Shown in pieces: positions 10,741 through 21,682 of a DNA stretch of 64,000 nt. The notes below the pieces were generated by a model. It was not told the DNA's origin and searched no databases. It saw nothing but the letters and a program-made list of their open reading frames with translations. The position numbers were made by a program, and so were the translations under genes. How positions within the stretch are numbered: the stretch's first letter is position 1; each line of letters opens with the position of its first letter. The DNA lies in NCBI RefSeq assembly GCF_030272615.1, contig NC_081413.1, positions 719,959,867-720,023,866 of the forward strand, in the 5' to 3' direction. This stretch comes from Cryptomeria japonica. Taxonomy: Eukaryota > Streptophyta > Pinopsida > Cupressales > Cupressaceae.

Positions 10741-12216
10741 GGAATAGAAGGTTTCAAATACCTCTATGAAGGAGATGAAGACTTCTCATCAGCTTACAAG
10801 GTTTGCAAGGAGTTTGAGAACCATTTCCATGGTGAGTATGCAGATTACACTCTCCAAAATGGTCTCTTGTTCAAAGGTAACCAGTTGTGTGTACCGAGAG
10901 GATCCATGAGGGAGAACCTCATCCAAGAGAAACATAATGGTAGTTTAAGTGGACACTTTGGAGTCAACAAAACCTTGGATTTAGTGCAGAGGTACTACTA
11001 TTGGCCTAAGTTGCCAAGAGATGTGAAAAGGTATGTAGAGAAATGTGGTGTATGCCAAAGAGCAAAAGGAAGATCAAGCAATGCTGGTCTCTATCAACCA
11101 TTGTCGGTCCCAAATAGACCTTGGGAATGTATAAGCATGGACTTTGTAGTAGGACTTCCCAAGACTAAAATAGGTATGGACAACATCTATGTGGTAGTAG
11201 ATAGATTTTCCAAGATGAGTCATTTCATACCATGTACGACTACACATGATGCTAGCTATGTTGCACATCTCTTCTTCAAAGAGATTGTTAGGATTCATGG
11301 ACTCCCTTTAAGCATTGTTTCAGATAGGGAAAACAAGTTCATGGGTCATTTTTGGTAGACATTATGGAGGAGACTTGGAACTAATCTCTAATTTAGCTCA
11401 GCCTACCATCCACAAACAGATGGTCAAACTGAAGTCATCAATAAAGTGTTAGGCAACTTGTTGAGGTGTCTAACTAAGGAGTATGGATAGACATGGGACC
11501 TTTTCATTCCTCAAGTGGAGTATGCATATAATAACAGTGTGAATAGGACCACTGTTAGAAGTCCTTTTGAGGTTGTCTATGGTAGACATCCAAGAGGAGT
11601 ATGTGAGTTGAGAGACCTTGGTGCTTTGGAGATGAAGAGTGGGCAAGGAGAGGACTTCACTCAAACCATCAAGGAAGTCCAAGAGCAAGTTAAGAAAGCC
11701 ATCCTTGAATCCATTGAAAAACTAAAGGCCAAAATGGATGAGAAAAGGAGAGAGGTTCAGTTCAAGGTGGGTGACTATGTGATGGTCCATTTGAGCAAAG
11801 CTAGCATGCAAAGTGGTAAGCCTACCAAACTACAAATGAAGAGGGTAGGACCTTGTCAAATTCTAGCAAAATATGGTGAGAATGCCTATAAGGTTGATTC
11901 ACCTTCAGACTTAGCCATTTCACCAGTCTTCAATGTTTCTAATCTGGTCATGTACAAGGGTGAGGTAGCAGGGCAGACTGAGAACCAAGCCAAGGTTCTA
12001 CAAGACTTGGATGTGAATACCTTACCTCAAGTGAAGAAGCCTATAGCAGAGGAGATTTTGGAGTCAAGAGTGAAGAATTATACCAGACACAACGTCTACA
12101 TGGAGCACTTAGTGAAATGGGAAGATCAACCAATATCTAAAGCTACTTGGGTGGAGGAGAGCAGGTTCAAGACACTAGGAATAGACCTAGCTCAAATTTC
12201 TTCTTCTATTTCTTAA
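10741..12216 (+). pseudogene. E2 integrase with chromodomain-like C-terminus, decayed
   Basis: A zinc-binding H-H-C-C region (HFGVNKTLDL ... CGVCQRAKG) is followed by the catalytic core. The first Asp is in ISMDFVVGLPK, the second in IVSDREN, and the Glu in [12 protein letters not shown]. The C-terminal segment has VGDYVMVHLSK and then a chromodomain-like end (EEILESRV ... HLVKWEDQPISKATWVEES). Such tails direct insertion to heterochromatin in chromoviruses. Stops after HFW (11356-11358), at about 11389 and at about 11488 break it. The reading frame ends at 12216, just upstream of the polypurine tract. Confidence 0.9.
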
Positions 12217-12224
12217 TTGTGTGC

Positions 12225-12236
12225 AGAGGGGGTGTA
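12225..12236 (+). other. E2 polypurine tract
   Basis: AGAGGGGGTGTA abuts the 3' LTR start TGGTGTAGG. E4 has AGAGGGGGAGTA in the same place. Confidence 0.85.
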
Positions 12237-12875
12237 TGGTGTAGGAGCACCATTCCAAGCTCTCCCTCCTTCTTGTTTTGTTGTTTTTATGCTTCGTTTG
12301 AAGCCTTTGTATATAAAATAATGAGCCATGTGCTCATAGGTCCTAGTTAGGGTCCTAGTTGAGGTTTTAAGGGTTATAAGTCAAGATTGTGATTTTCTTG
12401 AAATTGGAGGGTATGTGTGTTTTTGTGGTGTTTAGGGGTCCTTCATAACATGGTGGTATCCTTAGGTTGGCCCAATGTGGGTTTAGGAGTCCTGAAAAGC
12501 AACATTGAGAAAGTTACTCAAAAGTTGCAAAAGTTGCATGACAACTTTTAAAAGTTGTCAAGCAACTTTTCCACCGGGAGGTCTAAAACCTTAGTTTGGT
12601 GTGGAAAACCCTAATATGGGCACACAAACCAAGGAAAATGTGGTATAAGTATTTTCAAACCCTAATTTAATGGGTTGGATATCAGATATTGTATGGCTCA
12701 AGTAAACTGAATTGACTGTGATTATTTTGTTGGTTACCAGTCAGCTTGAATGAAGCTACCGAGCAAGTTAATGGATTGATTTGTGGGAAAAACTGTGTGA
12801 AATGTCTTCTATGGTGTAAATACTTCCATAGTGAGTGATTATATTAGCTTTTTATTTTCCGGTTGTGTGTGTTTG
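12237..12875 (+). repeat. E2 3' LTR, left part
   Basis: Starts TGGTGTAGGAGC and matches 6235 to about 6890. It ends at GTTTG (12871-12875), the target duplication of E3. Confidence 0.92.
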
Positions 12876-13243
12876 TGTAAAGCGAAAAAATTGAACCCTA
12901 GTTGTTCTCCCCTCCCCAACTCCAAGGAGAGAGAAGGGAGATTCACTAGGGTTGATGGTTTTCACTTAGGAGGGACTTTACATTCAAAAGAGGGGTTGAA
13001 ACCCACAAGATCCAATCCCATGCAATGCAAGATTGGATTCTATATGAGTTTCAAGGGTTGTGATAGCAAGGATACCCTCTTTTGTAAAGAATGTAGATAG
13101 AAAGATTGAACTAGGAATGCATGTAGAAGCAAGAAAGATTCACTTATAAATAGAGATAGGGATATGATATGAAGCTGCGGACCTGGAATTAGCAGTAAAA
13201 TGTCGAGACGGTGCTGTCCTGCAAATTTGAGCAAAAATTGACT

Positions 13244-13273
13244 GGACGATGGCGCCCGGCGTGCACACGGTCC
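13244..13273. other. GGAC...GGTCC hairpin, E3 3' LTR copy
   Basis: Inverted repeat beginning GGACGATGGC and ending CACACGGTCC. It is one of at least eight related copies in E3, E5 and E6. Confidence 0.6.
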
Positions 13274-13770
13274 TCCGAAAAATCCGCGAAATGAAGGGGG
13301 ATCTGTTCGTCTCTGCACAAGGATTCCAGATCTTCAATTTCAGCCACGTACCTGCAACCTACACATAGAAAAGCAAAGACGATTGGGGGGTTAGGGATTA
13401 GGGGTTTGCCCTTAGGTCAAACCCCGGTTTTGGAATTAACCAAGAAATGAGAAATGCTGTAAATGTAAATGATTGTAAAACAAGTACTAGTACCTTGTTG
13501 TAAGAATGTTTCTATTCTTACATGCGAAGGTGTAGATGTTGTTGTATGTTGTATGTTGTATGTGGTATGTGATATGTGATCTCCTCTTCAATGGTTGAAT
13601 CCTTGTCTTGAATGCAACACTTAGCCTTGAATGGAGACTTAGAATGATCAATTGCTTGAAGGAATGCTTGAATGCTTAAATGCTTGAATGCTTGAATATC
13701 GTTTCCACGTCTTGTACACATATGTCCTTTCTCCTTTTTCATCTACCCTCAATGGGAGAGGAAAATGTAG

Positions 13771-13778
13771 TTTATATA
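13771..13778 (-). promoter_or_regulatory. TATA box in E3 3' LTR
   Basis: Minus strand TATATAAA, with the same box at 20370-20377 in the 5' LTR. It is the likely transcription start region of the element. Confidence 0.5.
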
Positions 13779-13901
13779 CTTGTCAATTAGGGCTGATAGA
13801 CTGATTTTTCTGACCTTGGGCCGACCAGGAAGTGTTATTTTCCAATTTGCAAACTTAAAGACCCGAAGCCCCATAGGAGACTGGGCCCAAAATAGGGCCA
13901 G

Positions 13902-13990
13902 GGACCAGGGCGCTGGGCGCCATGGTCCTGGGGGACCAGGGCGCTGGGCGCCCTTGTCCTAAAGGACCAGGGCACTGGGCGCTCTGGTCC
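13902..13990. repeat. GC-rich triple repeat in E3 3' LTR
   Basis: Three ~31-bp units built on GGACCAGGGCGCTGGGCGC and closing with GGTCC or TGTCC. Each can fold on itself. It contrasts strongly with the AT-rich surroundings and recurs at 20501-20589. Confidence 0.8.
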
Positions 13991-14162
13991 TACCTCCCGA
14001 GACAGCAGGGTGCAAGGAGGGATCAGGCAGGGTGCTGGAAAAATGCAGTTTTTGATGTTGTGGACAAGTTTCGGGGTCTCCATTCATGTTCCGTGTTGCA
14101 TCACCATCATGAAGACCCAAATGCAATCAAAATTGCCAGTGTCACAATTTTAGGATGCTACA

Positions 14163-14178
14163 TTTAGCCCCCACTTTA
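14163..14178 (-). other. E3 polypurine tract
   Basis: Minus strand AAAGTGGGGGCTAAA directly before the LTR start TGTAGCATCC. The same tract occurs in E5 (50520) and E6 (62970), with a variant in E8 (34295, plus strand). Confidence 0.88.
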
Positions 14179-14874
14179 GCAGGAGTATAAACGTACGCTC
14201 ATACTTCCGATAAAGTACAAGGAAACAACATTGAAAAACTTTCACCACGTCAAGGAGGCAAGATACACCAAGCCCCCAGTGGACTAAGGATCTTATGACT
14301 TTGATTGACAAAGTAAAAGGGAAGATCACGAGGGAGAACCATGACTATCAGTAGTAAGGTTCCCTCACTATGAGTCATGCAAGAAAGACATCAAAAATTT
14401 TCAAGGCAAAGCTAAATTTGTCAAGAAATTTTTAAGTATCTTGAAAAGATATGAACGGGATGTATGCCCCCCTATGTTAAAGCGATCGCACACGCCTCAC
14501 CGGGGGTGATTGCTTTAAGGTAGTGATACATATAAGAAATGAGAAAGGAGCACGTTATCACAAGGATTTAGCCCCCAAGTGTGAGATAAGCCCAAGGATA
14601 ATAGACACAAAACACAAAGCACAAGGTGACTTCATAATTCATGTATATCATATGTATGTATGCATAATTGTTCTTCATTCCCCAATCAAGGAAGGTCACC
14701 TAGAAGAAGGGAACACATGTGTCTTTTGAGTCAACATGAGAGAGACCAAAAGAGATCTCAATGTTTTGCATCATCCTCAAGTAGACAACACTAAGGACAA
14801 CAAATAGAAGAATGAGAATAACATATAGAAGAAGTAACAAAAGAGAGGAGGAGAGAATCTGCTATGCTAATGAA
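14179..14874 (-). other. E3 3' non-coding interior with conserved hairpin
   Basis: About 700 bp between the ORF stop and the polypurine tract, with no credible ORF. It holds an inverted repeat (14477-14518, arms TTAAAGCGATC and GATTGCTTTAA) that is kept in E5 at 50836-50877. Confidence 0.6.
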
Positions 14875-17800
14875 CTAGTCTAGCACGTCATCTACCCCTC
14901 GATCTTGCTGATCAACGTTTCGGGAAGGCAGGGAACACGCTAGAGGAGGAACATTCAACACAGCAGATGGAGCTATCACAAGATCCAAACAGGGGCTATG
15001 TTCATGTTCCAAGCCACGTTGTTCTTGTCTAGGAGCTAGGATAAGTGCTTTAGAAAATTCGTTAGATAAATGGTTATCAACATCAACAAGTTCATATTCA
15101 CTATCAGAAGCAAGAGAAGTAACATTTTCATCTATATCATCATCAAGATTTATAAAAATAGGATCTTTAACTCGCACAGGATCAAGACCATCATGCATCT
15201 TATGTTTAGGAGATTTTGGCTCAATTTCTGGCTGAGGAGAAAATGGAATAATGCTTTTTGAAGGTGTTTTTGGGGATTGCAAAGTTTGAGAGGCAGTTGC
15301 CTGAGCTCTAAGATGACGCTTTCGTCAGCGTTCACATGCAGAACGATTTCGTCTAGTCTTAGTAGGAAGTTGAGAAGATTGAGGAGGAGGAATGTTCTCA
15401 TCCTTATCACTTGGGTGTTTAGGTTGTGGTCTCTTAGGCTGAACAATAGGAGAAGAGGAAGGTCTCTTCTCTCCATAAGAGGAAGGAGGAGGAATTGCTC
15501 CATATAAGGGAGGAATACTCGGTTTAGGAAGGAGACCAAGTCCACCATGACAAGGAGGGATAGGTCTACTTTTAGGAAGTTTATTAGATATAGGCATAGT
15601 CACATCCATAGGGATGGGTTGGGAATCTTCTTCAGGAAAGAATTTAGTTTTATCTTTCAAAGGAAGAACTTCCTTCTCAAGAATGATAGGAATGTCAAGT
15701 TTGGGTGTTCTAGGTTCACTTAGAGATAGGATCATATCTTTTTTCCACCTTTGATAAGATTTGAAAAGATGATCACTTCGCGAAGGAAGGGATTGGAATT
15801 GTTTAGGCCAAAAATAATCAATAGGAACACTAGAAGTTCTTTCAGCTGGTTTAAAGAGACTATGATTGACAGTAACAACTTCACAATTATGGGGAAATTT
15901 CAAACACTTATGAATAGGAGAAGCAATAGCTTTCATGGAAGATAGCCAAGGATAGCCAAGCTTCACACGAAATTGTTCAAATGAAGGAATAATAGCAAAG
16001 TTCACATCAAGGGATTTGTTATGGACCTCAATAGGTAATGTAATAGAACCAATTGCAGGAGAAGAAAATGCATCAAATAGTTTCACAACCACATTTGTTT
16101 CATCATAGATCACTAGATTCAATTGCAAAGTAAAAAGAAATTCTTCAGTAATGACATTAACCATGCAAGAAGGATCAATAAGCACTCCACGGCAAGGTGT
16201 ATTTTTTACTTTTGCAACTATATATAAAGGACCATCAGGTGCCCTGATAGTTTCGCTAGAATCAAAGGTGATGGAAGGTTCTTTAGGGATTTTCTACTGC
16301 TCTACAAAGTTAATCACATTTGGAGTCATAGACACAAGATCATCAGGTGAGACAGAGGAATCAGTAGTATCAATCGCATTAGAGGTATGAGAAGGTAATG
16401 GATCAGTAAAAATCTGAAGATTTTGGTTAGGAGGAGCTACAGATGTGTTGCCTTTATCATTCACTCCAGAAACAGAGATAGTATTATTATCAATCAAATC
16501 TTGAATTTTACCCTTTAAAGCAAAACATTTTTCAGTATCATGCCCAGGTTGACGATGAAATTGACAAAAAGATTTGTTATCAAAATAGGGTGAATTAATC
16601 TTTGCAGGATCTATTTGCCTTATAGGAGGAAGAGTAAGCACATTTTGTTCCAATAACTTATTCATAATACTATGCAATGATTCATTCAAAGGAGTAAACT
16701 TTCTTTCTTTCTTGAAAAACTTAGAAATAGGAGGCACACCTGATGCTGCATTCACATTGTTGTTGATGATGTGTTCATTGAATTTAATGGACTCTCTGTC
16801 CGGTTTAAACTTCCCAAATGGTTGTTGACTACTATCACCCTTATCACTCGGATCCATAGGATGTGATTGTTCCATTTGACTCACAGTCAGTTGATAATTG
16901 TGAAGAGTTGCGCACAACTGTTGGAAAGAAGTAAACTCAGAAAATAGGAGTTTGTCTCGAATATCTTTTTGTAAATTAGAAATAAAGATTCTTTGAATAT
17001 CATTGTCAGGCATTGGAAAAGAAATTTGAGCATACAAATGCTTATATCTACCAATGAAATCAGTCACTTTTTCTTTAACACCTTGTTTACAATGCATTAA
17101 ATCAATCAAAGTAACTTTAGGACTTATATTGTTTTGAAATTGTTGAATGAAAGCATTTGCAAGTTGTTCGAAAGAAGAAATAGAATAGGAAGGCAACGAG
17201 CAATACCATTGTAGGGCTTTGTCTCTTAATGTTCTAGTAAACAATTTTGCAAGCAACCTTTGGTCATAAGCAAAATCAGTACATATTGTTTGAAAGGTCT
17301 TAACATGTGTTAGAGGATCACCCTTACCATTATAAAGCTCCAAATGTGGAATTTCAACATGTTTAGGGGGGATAGCTCAAACAATGTCAAGAGAAAGTGG
17401 GCTCGCAACATCAAATGTGGGCACACTAAACTTAGATTGATTCATAGAGGCAATTTGTTTCTGTAAAGAAGAGATAGTTTGTGCAAGATTGTTAATGGTC
17501 GCTTCAGTCGAAGAGTTCATATTAGATGTGTTAGATTGTGATGGAGGTGTTATGTTATTGAAAGAAGGTAGAGAGTAAGGTGGTGGGACACTATGATAGT
17601 TAGTCATAGGAGATGATTGGACAGGAGGAACACTGCAAGGAGGAATGGAAAACGAATTGCCCCCTTGTGTCATGTTCATTTGTGGTGATATAATAGGAAC
17701 ACTTATTGAAGGAATGAATGAAGAAGTCGGATTGAATGAAGGAAGAGGGTTGATTGAAGAAGAGGGATTTCCCCCATGACTAGTGATCATAGGAGGAATG

Positions 17801-18294
17801 TCTTGTATTGAAGTAGTCATTATGTTTGATGTAAAAGTAGGTATACTAGCAGTAGAAGTCATCAAAGGAATAGAATGATTAACTTGAGTAGGAGGTTGTG
17901 TATAACCCAAAGTTTCAGCACAACTCTTCATAGGCATCACATTTGAATCCACAATGTGTGCAATACCACGCAAAATATCAATTCCATTCTTATCACTTTG
18001 AAGCATGCGTTTTAGACCCTCAATTAAAGGAAGAGCTTGACTATCAGGGTATTCTTGAGACATCCATTGTCGAAAATCATCAAATTGGTTATCCAATTTT
18101 GAAAGTTGTTCTATAGAAACCTCATGGAGAGCTTCTTCATCATTAAGAGGATTAGAGGAATTACCCATGTCCTCGTTAAAAAGGCCATTCAAATTAGGTT
18201 CCATCTCCTCAGTAATTAAACCTTGGAAGGACTTAATTCTAAGGCTTCGTCTAACGGGAATAGTGTAAGTAGGACTTATTGTTGTAAAACTCAT
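14875..18294 (-). pseudogene. E3 gag-protease polyprotein with three in-frame stops
   Basis: One continuous frame of 1140 codons from ATG 18294 (MSFTTISPTY) to the stop at 14875, with no frameshift and only three internal stops (17374-17376, 16291-16293, 15322-15324). A Pro/Ser-rich N-terminal third is followed by a Ty3-type gag domain (ELYNGKGDPLTHVKTFQ ... LRDKALQWY). A CHC-type knuckle reads CQFHRQPGHDTEKC. A retropepsin-like block has LIDPSCMVNVITEE, where a DSG/DTG site would be expected. The C-terminal tail is basic, then acidic. E5 keeps sense codons at the first two stops. All three look like C-to-T changes (CGA to TGA, CAG to TAG). The product would be the capsid protein; no polymerase follows. 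Confidence 0.85.
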
Positions 18295-18422
18295 GCACTA
18301 AAGAAAGAGAGAAGATTTTGAATTTTAGAGGTAGCAAATTTCAGTAAAATCAGCCAATCTTCTAGATTTAAGCTGTTAAATACAATCAGGACAATCTCCC
18401 GAAATTTCGGAAAAAATGTCTG

Positions 18423-18452
18423 GGACCGTGGTGCTCGGGGTGCACACGGTCC
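18423..18452. other. GGACCGTG...CACGGTCC hairpin, E3 leader copy 1
   Basis: The arms GGACCGTG and CACGGTCC are perfectly complementary over 8 bp, around a GC-rich loop. Confidence 0.7.
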
Positions 18453-19044
18453 TCGCAATTTTTTTCAAAATTTGCAGGGATGAAAGTTATGATGATTTTA
18501 CAGCTAACCTGAAAAAATTGAGTGATTTTACGATCTGTAGATAGGCCAAATTAAAGTTGCAATCTCAAAATTGAACCCTACCAAGATTGTCAAAAAATGC
18601 AAAATTTGAATTTTGAAAAAGAGAGGGAAACTAAAATTTTGAATTTTATGATTTTAGAGGGAATGTTAAGAGCAATGCAAGTTTTGAAAATTAACAATTG
18701 ACTCTATTTCATGCAAAATCCAATTTTGAAAGCGGAAATCAAAGTTGTTGTAATTAAGCACTTAATTTCAAAAGTCACAAATTGCAAAAATTTGATTAAA
18801 GCACTAAAATTTCGAATGAATGATAACACACTTTTCAGATTTAGGACTGTAAGAAACACAATTTTGACACAAATTTTAATTTCAACAATTTTTGAATGAT
18901 TAGAAGCCTCAATCCAAGCAATCGCTAGACCAACTTTGACTGTAATTTTGAAGGTGTTAAAATTGATAAAATCAGCCAAAATTCTGGATTTTAGCAGAAA
19001 AATACAGTAAGATCTAGCTCCCGAAATTTTGGAAAAAATGTCGG

Positions 19045-19074
19045 GGACGATGGCGCTCGGGGTGCACACGGTCC
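19045..19074. other. GGAC...GGTCC hairpin, E3 leader copy 2
   Basis: Begins GGACGATGGC and ends CACACGGTCC, in the same flanking context as leader copy 1. Confidence 0.6.
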
Positions 19075-19456
19075 TCGCAAATTTTTTCCAAATTTTCAGG
19101 GATGAAAGATATTGTGATTTTATTGCGGAATCCAAAGTTACAGCCGATTTGGAGGTGTTTTGATCAGTGAAATTGTCGGACAAAGGTTGAATCAAGAGGG
19201 TTTCAAAAATTAGGGTTTTGACACAACCACTTAATTTTCAAAATTAAAGCACAAATATGAATTGATAATTTGTAATAGAAGGGCAGATCCGAAACAAGCA
19301 TTAACAATTAAACATTTCACAAGTTTAATTACTTAAAAAGAAAATTTTAGGGTTTTTATGCAATCAACCTCTAAAATTTGCAAAAGATCAAACATGGAAA
19401 TATAATTAGGAAAGCAAAATTTTTAGATCTAACCATGAATAATCAGAAAGGATGTT

Positions 19457-19474
19457 CACGTCGAGTTCACCAAA
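19457..19474 (-). other. E3 primer-binding site
   Basis: Minus strand TGGTGAACTCGACGTGAA starts just inside the 5' LTR. The TGG start fits a tRNA CCA end. E5 has a similar site at 55857 and a similar sequence lies at 38400. I do not assign the tRNA. Confidence 0.7.
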
Positions 19475-19843
19475 ATGTAAAGCGGAAAAATCGAACCCTA
19501 GTTGTTCTCCCCTCCCCAACTCCAAGGAGAGAGAAGGGAGATTCACTAGGGTTGATGGTTTTCACTTAGGAGGGACTTTACATTCAAAAGAGGGGTTGAA
19601 ACCCACAAGATCCAATCCCACAGAATGCAAGATTGGATTCTATATGAATTTCAAGGGTTGTGATAGCAAGGAGACCCTCTTTTGTAAAGAATGTAGATAG
19701 AAAGATTGAACTAGGAATGCATGTAGAAGCAAGAAAGATTCACTTATAAATAGAGATAGAGATATGATATGAAGCTGCGGACCTGGAATTAGCAGTAAAA
19801 TGTCGAGACGGCGTTGTCCTACAAATTTGAGCAAAAGTTGATG

Positions 19844-19873
19844 GGACGATGGCGCTCGGCGTGCACACGGTCC
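19844..19873. other. GGAC...GGTCC hairpin, E3 5' LTR copy
   Basis: Begins GGACGATGGC and ends CACACGGTCC; the counterpart of 13244-13273. Confidence 0.6.
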
Positions 19874-20500
19874 TCCGAAAAATCCGCGAAACGAAGGGGG
19901 GTCTGTTCGTCTCTGCACAAGGATTCCAGATCTCCAATTTCAGCCGCGTACCTGCAACCTACACATAGAAAAGTGAAGACGATTGGGGGGTTAGGGATTA
20001 GGGGTTTGCCCTTAGGTCAAACCCCGGTTTTGGAATTAACCAAGAAATGAGAAATGTTGTAAATGTAAATGATTGTAAAACAAGTACTAGTACCTTGTTG
20101 TAAGAATGTTTGTATTCTTACATGCGAAGGTGTAGATGTTGTTGTATGTTGTATGTTGTATGTTGTATGTGGTATGTGATATGTGATCTCCTCTTCAATG
20201 GTTGAATCCTTGTCTTGAATGCAACACTTAGCCTTGAATGGAGACTTAGAATGATCAATTGCTTGAAGGAATGCTTGAATGCTTGAATGCTTGAATATCA
20301 TTTCCACGTCTTGTACACGTATGTCCTTTCTCCTTTTTCATCTACCCTCAATGGGAGAGGAAAATGTAGTTTATATACTTGTCAATTAGGGCTGATAGAC
20401 TGATTTTTCCGACCTTGGGCCGACCAGGAAGTGTTATTTTCCAATTTGCAAACTTAAAGACCCAAAGCCCCATAGGAGACCGGCCCCAAAATAGGGCCAG

Positions 20501-20589
20501 GGACCAGGGCACTGGGCGCCATGGTCCTGGGGGACCAGGGCACTGGGCGCCCTTGTCCTAAAGGACCAGGGCGCTGGGCGCTCTGGTCC
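20501..20589. repeat. GC-rich triple repeat in E3 5' LTR
   Basis: Three ~30-bp GGACCAGGGC units; the counterpart of 13902-13990 with a few substitutions. Confidence 0.8.
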
Positions 20590-20739
20590 TACCTCCCGGG
20601 ACAGCAGGGTGCTGGAAAAATGCAGTTTTTGATGTTGTGGACAAGTTTCAGGGTCTCCATTCAAGTTCCGTGTTGCATCGCCATCGTGAAGACCCAAATG
20701 CAGTCAAAATTGCAAGTGTCACAATTTTAGGACGCTACA

Positions 20740-20744
20740 GTTTG
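20740..20744. other. E3 target-site duplication, right (GTTTG)
   Basis: Matches GTTTG at 12871-12875. Joining the two sides recreates continuous E2 LTR sequence. Confidence 0.9.
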
Positions 20745-21677
20745 TAAATAGTTTGTAAATTGTAGTCTCACTGTCCAGTTTTGGACTAGTTTTGGCAAAT
20801 GAAGTCATAACTCCATTCCCCATTGTGGAATCACCATGAAACCATGGGGAATGGAAGTGAAGACCCTGCACTATAGTCCCATGCAAGCAGGGCCCTTGAA
20901 AATGCAAGGAGGCCAAACAAAGACCCACTCCTAGGTGAGACTGGATAGTGCCCGGCTAGGAAAGGTCAAGTTGCAGAGGTCTTGAAGAGAAAGGTTGGTT
21001 AGAGGAGAGTGCACCCTTTGGAGGAGGTGCAGAGGAGTGAGTGAAGCATCATTGGTGTGAAGGAGGAGCCTCCACCAATCCAAACAAGGTGGCTAAAACT
21101 CAAAACACTCACTGTGACCCTAGCAGACCCTAAAAACCCTCACAAAAACCCTTGAAAACCTTAAAATCCACCTACGACAGTGTATGGAAACTTGGAGGCC
21201 TAAAACCTAGAAAATCCTTGAGTCCTTGCCAAATGAATGGAAATCCATTTGGGGAGTTTGGGTTGTTTGTGCATTGTTTGTGAGAGGGATCCCTAAAGGT
21301 CTGGGTAGGAGGCCTAATTGGTCCTAATCCTTGTAGCCCTATTTGAAGGCAAAAACACAAAATAGTGAAATCGGTAAGGGGTTGGAATCTTGAAACCTCT
21401 TGGGGGCACATGAATGGGTGGAAAAACTATGAAGTTGACCTGAAATAACCTTTCTAAGACCTTGGAATGTGTGGAACAAGCTTAGCCCTTATTAGCCATA
21501 GTAAGGGGTTTTGGAGTAGCATTGCAACTCATTGGTGGGTGGATTGGGCAAGGTCAGGGGATTCCTCAAGCAAAGGAAGTCCTAGAGACCCTAGGGTGTC
21601 AGGAGAACACCAGGTGATCCAAGAGAAGGATCCAAGAGCATAGACTAGGCTAGTCTATCCCTAACCCCATCCCATCA
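20745..21677 (+). repeat. E2 3' LTR, right part
   Basis: Resumes LTR sequence matching about 6892-7836 and ends CCCATCCCATCA, followed by the CATGA duplication (21678-21682). Confidence 0.92.
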
Positions 21678-21682
21678 CATGA

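Larger units (their letters stand above)
12876..14162 (-). repeat. E3 3' LTR
   Basis: 1287 bp, TGTAAAGCG...GATGCTACA on the plus strand, near-identical to 19476-20739. It contains a hairpin (13244-13273), a minus-strand TATA box (13771-13778) and a GC-rich triple repeat (13902-13990). Confidence 0.93.
18295..19456 (-). other. E3 5' leader with two copies of the LTR hairpin
   Basis: About 1.16 kb of very AT-rich DNA between the primer site and the gag start. Two hairpin modules (18423-18452, 19045-19074) each follow a CCCGAAATTT-type word and resemble the hairpin in the LTRs. No ORF is supported here. Confidence 0.65.
12876..20739 (-). mobile_element. E3: non-autonomous gag-protease LTR retrotransposon
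   Basis: 7864 bp, minus strand, inserted in the E2 3' LTR with GTTTG duplicated at 12871-12875 and 20740-20744. The 3' LTR is 12876-14162 and the 5' LTR 19476-20739. The polypurine tract is 14163-14178, the single ORF 14875-18294, the leader 18295-19456 and the primer site 19457-19474. The ORF encodes gag and a protease-like domain only; there is no RT or integrase anywhere in the 5.3-kb interior. The two LTRs are very alike apart from scattered substitutions and one ~20-bp indel near their left (U3) ends, so it is among the younger insertions here. Confidence 0.9.
19476..20739 (-). repeat. E3 5' LTR
   Basis: 1264 bp, near-identical to 12876-14162. It includes the hairpin (19844-19873), the TATA box (20370-20377) and the GC-rich triple repeat (20501-20589). 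It ends CGCTACA before the GTTTG duplication. Confidence 0.93.
6235..21677 (+). mobile_element. E2: Ty3/gypsy chromovirus, split by E3
   Basis: Complete but dead element on the plus strand. The 5' LTR is 6235-7836, the primer site 7840-7851, and gag-pro to chromodomain relics run 7917-12216. The polypurine tract is 12225-12236 and the 3' LTR is 12237-12875 plus 20745-21677. It is flanked by CATGA duplications and inserted in E1. The order protease-RT-RNase H-integrase with a C-terminal chromodomain-like segment marks a chromovirus. E4 is a close relative in opposite orientation. E2 lacks RT motif A and the RNase H core by deletion, besides many stops. Confidence 0.93.

Noticed and set aside
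13835-14083. Pro/Gly-rich frames in the E3 LTRs
   Set aside because: They arise from the GC-rich triple repeat read in several frames and on both strands.
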